Below are positions 14,864 through 19,543 of a DNA stretch of 19,543 nucleotides, piece after piece. Positions within the stretch are counted from its first letter, which is position 1. Every line of letters begins with the position of its first letter. Made by a program: the position numbers and the translations under genes. Where the stretch lies: positions 1 through 19,543 of the forward strand of contig JAKBJA010000085.1 of the NCBI GenBank assembly GCA_021836225.1. Reading direction: 5' to 3'. Source of the stretch: Pseudomonadota bacterium (GTDB lineage Bacteria; Pseudomonadota; Gammaproteobacteria; Burkholderiales; Thiobacillaceae). The notes beneath the pieces are model-generated. The model saw only the letters and a list, made by a program, of their open reading frames with translations, searched no databases and was not told the origin of the DNA.

Positions 14864-15966
14864 TGGCCTACCGCGTGCCCTTTGTAGACCCCCGTAAACA
14901 CTACCAGGCTCTCAAGACTGAAATAGACGGGGCGATAATCGATTGCCTGACCAAGGGAGATCTCATCTACCGTCAGCAGCTCAGGGACTTCGAGCAAAGC
15001 CTGGCGCAATTTCTGGGAGTCAAGCACGCGGTGGGCGTTAACAGCGGCTACCACGCCCTGCTCTTCGCGCTGATGGGCGCCGGCATTGGCCAAGGCGACG
15101 AGGTTATCACCGTTGCCCACACCTTCGTGGCCACCGTCTCCGCGATCGTCCACTGCGGCGCAACGCCGGTGCTGGTCGACGTCGGCCCCGACTACAACAT
15201 GGACCCCGGAAAGGTGGAGGCCGCGATAACGCCTCGTACCAAAGCCCTTCTCCCCGTTCATCTAAACGGCCGCGTCTGCCAAATGGATCGCCTGATGGCG
15301 CTGGCGCACAGGCACAACCTCGTGGTCGTGGAAGACGCGGCGCAGGCGCTCGGCGCCAGGTTCGACGGCCGGATGGCCGGCTCTTTCGGGGATGCCAGCT
15401 GCTTCAGCTTTTATCCTTTCAAGGCTCTGGGTGGTTTCGGCGACGGTGGCGCGCTGACCACCGACGATCCGGAAATTGCCCGGATTGCGACGCTACTGCG
15501 CTTCAACGGCGAAGACCGCGAAACCGGCGAGTACCACTACCACGGTCAGACCGCGCTGCTCGACAATGTCCAGGCGGCCGTGCTGAGCGCCAAGCTGCCC
15601 CATCTGCCGGAATGGATCGAGCACAGGCGAGCCGTTGCCGCCGGCTACCGGCAAGGCCTGGAGAGAATCGAGGAGCTGCGCCTGCCGCATTTCGACGAGA
15701 GCAGGCAGTTCGACTCGTTCCAGAACTATGTGATCCGCACACGCCGGCGCGACGGCCTGCGTGAGCACCTGCGCAAGGAAGGGGTCGAAACCCTGGTCCA
15801 CTGGCCCAAGCCGATGTGGGAGCATCCGGGGCTTAAATTACTCAGACGGAATCTACCCGAAACCGAAGCCGTCTGTCGGGAAGCGCTCTCGCTGCCCATG
15901 AGCGCCGAGACCACCTTCGAACAGGTTGACTACACCACGCAAAAGATCCGCGAATTCTTCGCCTGA
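14863..15966 (+). CDS. DegT/DnrJ/EryC1-family sugar aminotransferase
   Basis: PLP-dependent enzyme of 367 aa that converts a keto group of a nucleotide sugar to an amine, usually with glutamate as donor. The PLP-binding Lys is K187 in FSFYPFKALGGFGDGGAL. VVVEDAAQALGA (154-165) supplies the Asp that contacts the pyridine nitrogen. NSGYHALLFAL (60-70), AHTFVATVSAI (85-95) and PVHLNGR (131-137) are family landmarks (PF01041). Where most members read PxHLYGQ this one has PVHLNGR, and FNGED replaces the common RNHGQ, so the sugar pocket may differ. ATG 14863 overlaps the E1-beta stop. It is the last gene of the coupled cassette. Combined with the WbpM/CapD-like gene at the right edge it suggests a 4-amino-4,6-dideoxy or 3-amino sugar; which of these cannot be told. 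Confidence 0.92.
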   Translation: MAYRVPFVDPRKHYQALKTEIDGAIIDCLTKGDLIYRQQLRDFEQSLAQFLGVKHAVGVNSGYHALLFALMGAGIGQGDEVITVAHTFVATVSAIVHCGATPVLVDVGPDYNMDPGKVEAAITPRTKALLPVHLNGRVCQMDRLMALAHRHNLVVVEDAAQALGARFDGRMAGSFGDASCFSFYPFKALGGFGDGGALTTDDPEIARIATLLRFNGEDRETGEYHYHGQTALLDNVQAAVLSAKLPHLPEWIEHRRAVAAGYRQGLERIEELRLPHFDESRQFDSFQNYVIRTRRRDGLREHLRKEGVETLVHWPKPMWEHPGLKLLRRNLPETEAVCREALSLPMSAETTFEQVDYTTQKIREFFA

Positions 15967-16385
15967 GCGGACCGCGGCGGCATCGGTGCTGCTAGACGGC
16001 GCGATCAACGAGAGCGCAACGCCAAGGCGCGAGCACTCTCCACTTCCCTCGCGCGCCACGCTCGCCCCTCTGTCACCCCCGCGCGCGTCGGACACGCGCG
16101 CGGGGGTAACCATGTGCGGGTCGCCCCTTCTTCTGCGATTCGCGCGCGGTGCTCGCCGCACGGCGACTGGCCCGACCCATCGGCAGCGCAATGCCGAGAA
16201 GCACGGCACGTGCCCCTGCCGCCATGCAATGGTCTGGCGCCCGCGAGGGGTCCCGGGGCCGTTGCGCCGCAGGCAGGCCAACGGAAGCGCAACGCCGGGA
16301 TGCGCGCCATCCCAATTGATGGGCGTGAAGCCCGGCGCTCAAATGGTCCAACTCTCTTCTTCCAACGGCCACCCAAGGCACGACC
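15967..16385. other. 419-nt intergenic region with hairpin and short repeats
   Basis: No supported gene on either strand; the minus-strand frames here are open only because of high GC and show no recognisable protein. It contains the strong hairpin at 16075-16107. It also has three copies of AGCGCAAYGCC (16013-16023, 16185-16195, 16286-16296) and a GC-rich stretch near 16240-16280. On the minus strand the sequence AAGGGGCGACCCGCACATGG (about 16113-16132) resembles another family of dispersed intergenic repeats. A promoter for the class I aminotransferase gene may lie here, but I see no convincing -35/-10 pair. Confidence 0.5.
16075..16107. repeat. Perfect 14-bp inverted repeat
   Basis: ACCCCCGCGCGCGT (16075-16088) and ACGCGCGCGGGGGT (16094-16107) are exact reverse complements around a 5-nt loop, CGGAC. 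All but two of the 14 pairs are G-C. After the stem comes AAC, not a T-run, on either strand. It may be a REP-like element, an mRNA 3'-end stabiliser for the upstream cassette, or a non-canonical bidirectional terminator. Confidence 0.85.
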
Positions 16386-17543
16386 ATGGCGCTTAGCCTT
16401 AGCCGCCGGTCGGACCGGATTACCCAGGCGGAAATCCGGGTGATGACCATCGAGTGCGAGAAGGTCGGCGGTATCAACCTTGCCCAGGGCGTCTGCGACA
16501 CCCAGGCGCCGCCTCCGGTGCGCCGTGGCGCCCAGGCGGCCATCGACGCCGGCGTCAACAGCTATACCCGCTTCGACGGGCTGGCCGAACTGCGCCGGGC
16601 GATCGCCGCCAAGCTGCGCGACTATAACGGAATTAACGCTGATCCCGAAACCGAGATCACGGTGAGCGCCGGTTCGACCGGCGCCTTCTACTGCGCCTGC
16701 CTAGCCCTGCTGGACCCTGGCGACGAGGTAATCCTGTTCGAGCCCTATTACGGCTACCATCTCAACACGATCGAGGCGGTCGGCGCAGCCGGTGCCTACG
16801 TAAGGACAAATCCGCCCGACTGGACCTTCGACCCGCATGAGCTCGAACGGGCAATCACGCCTCGAACCAAGGGGATCATGGTCAACACGCCGGCTAATCC
16901 TTCCGGCAAGGTCTTCACCCGCGAGGAGATGGAGGTAATCGGCGAGGCGGCCCGTCGCCACGATCTTTTTATTTTTACCGACGAGATCTACGAACACTTC
17001 GTCTACGACGGGCGCCAACACATCAGTCCGGCCTCGCTGCCGGGCTTGGCCGACCGCACAATCACGATCTCCGGCTTTTCCAAGAGCTACAGTATCACGG
17101 GCTGGCGGGTTGGCTATAGCGCGGCGGAACAGCGTTGGGCCGAAGTCATCGGCCAGATGAACGATCTCGTTTACGTCTGTGCTCCGGCGCCGCTTCAGGC
17201 CGGCGTTGCGCGCGGCGTGGGCGGGCTCGACCGCTCCTACTACGAGCGATTGCTGGCTGAGTATGGCGGTAAGCGCGAGCGGATTTGCCGTGCCCTGGAG
17301 GCTGCCGGACTGCCTCCCTCTGTTCCGCAGGGCGCCTACTATGTCCTGGCCGACGTCTCGCGCCTGCCGGGCACCACCGGCAAAGACCGGGCGATGTTCC
17401 TGCTGCGGGAAACGGGCGTTGCCGGCGTGCCTGGCGAAGCCTTCTACCACGACGGCGCCGGCGATAGCCTCATCCGTTTCTGCTTTGCCAAGGCCGACGC
17501 CGAGCTCGACGAAGCCTGCCGCCGCCTTGCGCGGCTGCGATAA
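16386..17543 (+). CDS. Class I/II PLP-dependent aminotransferase
   Basis: Fold-type I aminotransferase of 385 aa (PF00155), resembling aspartate/aromatic/alanine transaminases. The PLP Lys is K233 in SGFSKSYSITGWRVGY, whose R241 is part of the same block. NTPANPSG (167-174), TDEIYEHF (198-205; D199, Y202) and SAGSTGAF (94-101) are the other cofactor contacts. A late Arg in SLIRFCFAK is expected to hold the substrate carboxylate. Such enzymes act on amino acids, not nucleotide sugars, so its presence in this locus is unexpected. It could supply a 2-oxo acid or an amino acid for decorating the polysaccharide, possibly linked to the E1 pair upstream. ATG 16386 has a weak AAGG 7 nt before it. The gene is separated from the cassette by 419 nt. 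Confidence 0.9.
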   Translation: MALSLSRRSDRITQAEIRVMTIECEKVGGINLAQGVCDTQAPPPVRRGAQAAIDAGVNSYTRFDGLAELRRAIAAKLRDYNGINADPETEITVSAGSTGAFYCACLALLDPGDEVILFEPYYGYHLNTIEAVGAAGAYVRTNPPDWTFDPHELERAITPRTKGIMVNTPANPSGKVFTREEMEVIGEAARRHDLFIFTDEIYEHFVYDGRQHISPASLPGLADRTITISGFSKSYSITGWRVGYSAAEQRWAEVIGQMNDLVYVCAPAPLQAGVARGVGGLDRSYYERLLAEYGGKRERICRALEAAGLPPSVPQGAYYVLADVSRLPGTTGKDRAMFLLRETGVAGVPGEAFYHDGAGDSLIRFCFAKADAELDEACRRLARLR

Positions 17544-17591
17544 ACGGTCCGGTCTAAAGTTTGTCGAGGCAGATCCGGACGCATCGCTTTT

Positions 17592-17596
17592 GGGAG
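17592..17596 (+). promoter_or_regulatory. Ribosome binding site of the second methyltransferase
   Basis: GGGAG is 6 nt before ATG 17603. A second GGGAG at 17605-17609 precedes ATG 17615, so either start could be used; an upstream TTG at 17561 has no such site. Confidence 0.6.
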
Positions 17597-17602
17597 AAGA
17601 GC

Positions 17603-18439
17603 ATGGGAGCTGGCATGGCGGATAATGCGCGTCTCAAAGCTATGGTGCGTGGTCACTGGCAGCAAGAACCCTGTGAATCACGAGCCGGGAAATCCGGGGA
17701 TCGGCGCACGTGGTTCGAGGAAATCGACCGGTACCGTTACGAGAAATCGCCATTTATCCCTGCTTTCGCGCGCTTTGACGAGTCGCGCGGCAAACGGGTG
17801 CTCGAGGTCGGCCTCGGCTCCGGTTCGGACTTCATTCGCTGGGCTCGCGCGGGCGCGATCCTTTGGGGCCGCGACCTGACAGAGGCCGCGGTTGCCCTGG
17901 CGCGCGAACGACTGGCCATGGAGGGACTCACGGCTGACGTTTCATGCGGGGACGTTGAAGCGTTGGAGTTCCCCGATAATCTCTTTGACCTTGTTTGGTC
18001 GTACGGCGTCATTCATCACACCCCAGACACTCCCAAGGCGGTCGCGGAGATTCACCGGGTGCTGAAGCCTGGCGGCACCGTTCGCGTGATGATCTACAAC
18101 CTCAACGGCCTGACAGCCTTTTACGAATGGTGCCTGTTCGCGCTGCTGCGGGGTCGCCCGTGGCTGAGCCGCCGCCAGATAATGGCGACCTACAACGAAA
18201 GTCCAGGTACGAAGCTTTACACGGCTGGCGAGGCGAGATCGTTGTTTGACAAGTTCGGGACCGTACAGATTCGCACCGTCATTGACTCCGGCGACTGCCT
18301 GGATTTCATGCTTTCCGAGCGCTACTGCAAGCGCTCCGCAATTCGGTTTGCATTCGCGGTGGCACCGCTCCTTCGGCCGCTCATCCGCGCGTTGCCTAGC
18401 CGGTTTGGAACAACCATGTTAATCGAGGCGCGCAAGTAG
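17603..18439 (+). CDS. Class I SAM-dependent methyltransferase
   Basis: Protein of 278 aa. Motif I reads VLEVGLGSGSDF (66-77), followed by the acidic-loop segment GRDLTEAAVALAR. GVIHHTPDTPKAVAEIHRVLKPGG is the motif II/III region, quoted here in part as it matches PF08241/PF13489. The N-terminal VRGHWQQEPCESR (15-27) is a recognisable leader of a methyltransferase group common in polysaccharide and natural-product loci, where it usually reads hWxxePCGxR. A hydrophobic stretch after the core (FYEWCLFALL) may contact the membrane. It is 59 nt downstream of the class I aminotransferase. The acceptor is unknown. The three methyltransferases of this window belong to different subgroups, so they probably have different targets. 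Confidence 0.87.
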   Translation: MGAGMADNARLKAMVRGHWQQEPCESRAGKSGDRRTWFEEIDRYRYEKSPFIPAFARFDESRGKRVLEVGLGSGSDFIRWARAGAILWGRDLTEAAVALARERLAMEGLTADVSCGDVEALEFPDNLFDLVWSYGVIHHTPDTPKAVAEIHRVLKPGGTVRVMIYNLNGLTAFYEWCLFALLRGRPWLSRRQIMATYNESPGTKLYTAGEARSLFDKFGTVQIRTVIDSGDCLDFMLSERYCKRSAIRFAFAVAPLLRPLIRALPSRFGTTMLIEARK

Positions 18440-18610
18440 GTCCGGCCTGCCGCCGCTCTCGGCGCGCCTGCTGATTCCCTCCGCCCGCTCGCGGGAGAGA
18501 GAACGGAGGGGGGCGCCGGCGCCGGGATTTTGCACGCGGCTGCCATGCACGAGAGGCACGCCACGTAATCCGGCAAGCGTGAAGCTGCCGCTGATGACGC
18601 GCAATTTCGG
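18440..18610. repeat. Intergenic repeat with nested hairpins
   Basis: CCCTCCG (18477-18483) pairs with CGGAGGG (18504-18510). Nested inside, CCCGC (18484-18488) pairs with GCGGG (18491-18495) around TC. The core CGCCCGCTCGCGGGAGAGAG is close to the hairpin at 6582-6608. A 12-bp palindrome GGCGCCGGCGCC follows at 18512-18523. No gene is apparent in the 171-nt gap. Confidence 0.6.
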
Positions 18611-19414
18611 ATGCTCATGGCCGACTTCACGACCGTAACCGAGACTCCGAATATCCGGGTCACGCGGGAGGCGCTGGCGATGGCCTACACGCGCTACGCC
18701 TTTGCCGCGCAGTTCTCCAAGGGCAAGAGAGTGCTCGAGGTGGCGTGCGGCGTCGGCCAGGGACTGGGCTACATTGCCCGGGTCGCGCGGAGCGTGGTCG
18801 GGGGCGACGTGAGCCCTGGCCTGCTCCGCGCTGCAAGCCGGCACTACCAGGGCCGTGTGCCGCTGGCCCTCTTCGACGCCCAGTCGCTGCCTTTTCGCGC
18901 TGGCGCCTTCGACGTGGTCATCCTTTACGAAGCGATCTACTACCTGCCCGCGCCGCGTAGTTTCGTCGCCGAGGCGTGCCGGGTGTTGAGCGCTGGCGGC
19001 GTGCTACTCATTTCCACGGTCAACCCGCAGTGGCGCGATTTCAACCCAAGTCCGATGAGCACCCGCTATTTCGGCGCGCCAGAGCTTCGCCGGCTGCTCG
19101 AAGAACACGGGCTGCGCGCTAGCCTTTACGCTGCCTTCCCGGCCGCCGAGAACTCGCCCCGGCGGCGAATCGTCTCCGGCCTCAAGCGCGCTGCGGTCGC
19201 CCTCGACCTTGTCCCGAGGACGATGAAAGGCAAGCAATTGCTCAAGCGGCTTTTTTTCGGGCCGCTTGTTGCCGCGCCAACCGAGATCTCCGAAGGCATG
19301 GCGCCGCACCTCGAGCCTGTTCCCATTTCCGACGAGACGACGGCCGGCCGCTCCAAGGTCCTTTTTGCTCGCGGCGTCAAGCGTGAGGATGGTGGACCAT
19401 GGTCCTCTACCTGA
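18611..19414 (+). CDS. Class I SAM-dependent methyltransferase
   Basis: Protein of 267 aa. Motif I is VLEVACGVGQGLGYIA (41-56); VVGGDVSPGLLRAA carries the acidic residue for SAM ribose. LYEAIYYLPAPRSFVAEACR and the later FNPSPMSTRYF segment are characteristic of a methyltransferase group often found beside glycosyltransferases. That segment places it in a subgroup distinct from the other two methyltransferases in this window. Start is ATG 18611 or ATG 18617, with no strong ribosome binding site for either. The 3' end overlaps the next gene by 16 nt if that gene starts at ATG 19399, or by one base (TGATG) if it starts at 19414. Substrate unknown; sugar O-methylation is the simplest guess. Confidence 0.87.
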   Translation: MLMADFTTVTETPNIRVTREALAMAYTRYAFAAQFSKGKRVLEVACGVGQGLGYIARVARSVVGGDVSPGLLRAASRHYQGRVPLALFDAQSLPFRAGAFDVVILYEAIYYLPAPRSFVAEACRVLSAGGVLLISTVNPQWRDFNPSPMSTRYFGAPELRRLLEEHGLRASLYAAFPAAENSPRRRIVSGLKRAAVALDLVPRTMKGKQLLKRLFFGPLVAAPTEISEGMAPHLEPVPISDETTAGRSKVLFARGVKREDGGPWSST

Positions 19415-19543
19415 TGCGCTACCGCCGGGCGATCGTCGTGGCGATGCACTTATGCCTCGTCGCCCTGGCCAACTACGCCGCCTTCCTGCTGCGCTTCGAC
19501 GGGCATATCCCCGACGACGAATGGGAGCTCTTCACCGCGATGC
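19399..19543 (+). CDS. WbpM/CapD-like nucleotide-sugar dehydratase/epimerase, 5' part only
   Basis: Only the first 48 residues are inside the window. They form a membrane segment followed by ANYAAFLLRFDGHIP, the typical N-terminus of the membrane-anchored FlaA1/WbpM/CapD family. In full members there are about four N-terminal helices and a cytoplasmic SDR domain that makes UDP-4-keto-6-deoxy-HexNAc from UDP-HexNAc. ATG 19399 is preceded by GAGG and GGTGG within 15 nt; ATG 19414 is an alternative that would overlap the previous stop as TGATG. The catalytic motif is not visible, so dehydratase versus epimerase is open. Presence of a DegT aminotransferase upstream makes 4,6-dehydratase the better guess. 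Confidence 0.75.
   Translation, partial: MVLYLMRYRRAIVVAMHLCLVALANYAAFLLRFDGHIPDDEWELFTAM

Noticed and set aside
16075..16107. Classical rho-independent terminator
   Set aside because: The stem is strong but no T-run follows on either strand, so it is listed as an inverted repeat.
15853..16558. Minus-strand frames in the gap before the class I aminotransferase
   Set aside because: They extend into flanking genes, have Arg/Pro/Ala-rich translations without family features, and cross the strong hairpin.

Overview
This window is a stretch of a surface-polysaccharide (O-antigen, capsule or exopolysaccharide) biosynthesis locus of the Wzx/Wzy type. It comes from a GC-rich bacterium, probably Gram-negative. 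All 16 genes I support are on the + strand; the last one runs off the right edge. High GC, frequent GTG/TTG starts, and intergenic gaps full of GC-rich hairpins and motifs of the TGCTGAGCGAAGCGAAGCA and CCCTCTCCC/GGGAGAGGG kind suggest an environmental, perhaps uncultured, lineage such as a deltaproteobacterium-like or Binatota-like group. That placement is an impression; no rRNA or other phylogenetic marker is present.

Layout. (a) 121-4982 is the assembly and export core: a Wzz-like chain-length regulator, a Wzx-like flippase, a PAPS-dependent sulfotransferase and a Wzy-like polymerase. (b) 5191-6306 is a GT9 glycosyltransferase, followed by a 701-nt gene-free island of short dispersed repeats and hairpins. 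(c) 7008-12205 holds a glutamine-dependent asparagine-synthase-like amidotransferase, a membrane-anchored GT2 glycosyltransferase, a UDP-sugar 6-dehydrogenase and a SAM methyltransferase. (d) 12254-15966 is a tightly coupled four-gene cassette: an initiating phosphoglycosyl transferase, E1-alpha and E1-beta subunits of a ThDP-dependent 2-oxoacid dehydrogenase, and a DegT-type sugar aminotransferase. Gene borders there are TGATG, a 1-nt gap, and TAATG. (e) After a 419-nt gap with a strong hairpin come a class I aminotransferase, two further methyltransferases, and the start of a WbpM/CapD-like nucleotide-sugar dehydratase/epimerase.

How the genes fit together (inference). Activated sugars are made by the dehydrogenase (uronic acid), the WbpM/CapD-like enzyme (4-keto-6-deoxy sugar) and the DegT aminotransferase (amino sugar). 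The small phosphoglycosyl transferase loads the first sugar on undecaprenyl phosphate. The GT2 and GT9 enzymes extend it. The sulfotransferase, three methyltransferases and the AsnB-like enzyme decorate it. Wzx flips the repeat unit, Wzy polymerises it and Wzz sets chain length. The window has too few glycosyltransferases for a large repeat unit, so the locus probably continues on both sides.

The least expected part is the E1-alpha/E1-beta pair without any E2 or E3 gene, welded between the initiating transferase and a sugar aminotransferase. It may be a ThDP-dependent carbon-transfer or decarboxylation step that builds an unusual sugar or acyl substituent, and it is the best candidate here for undescribed chemistry.
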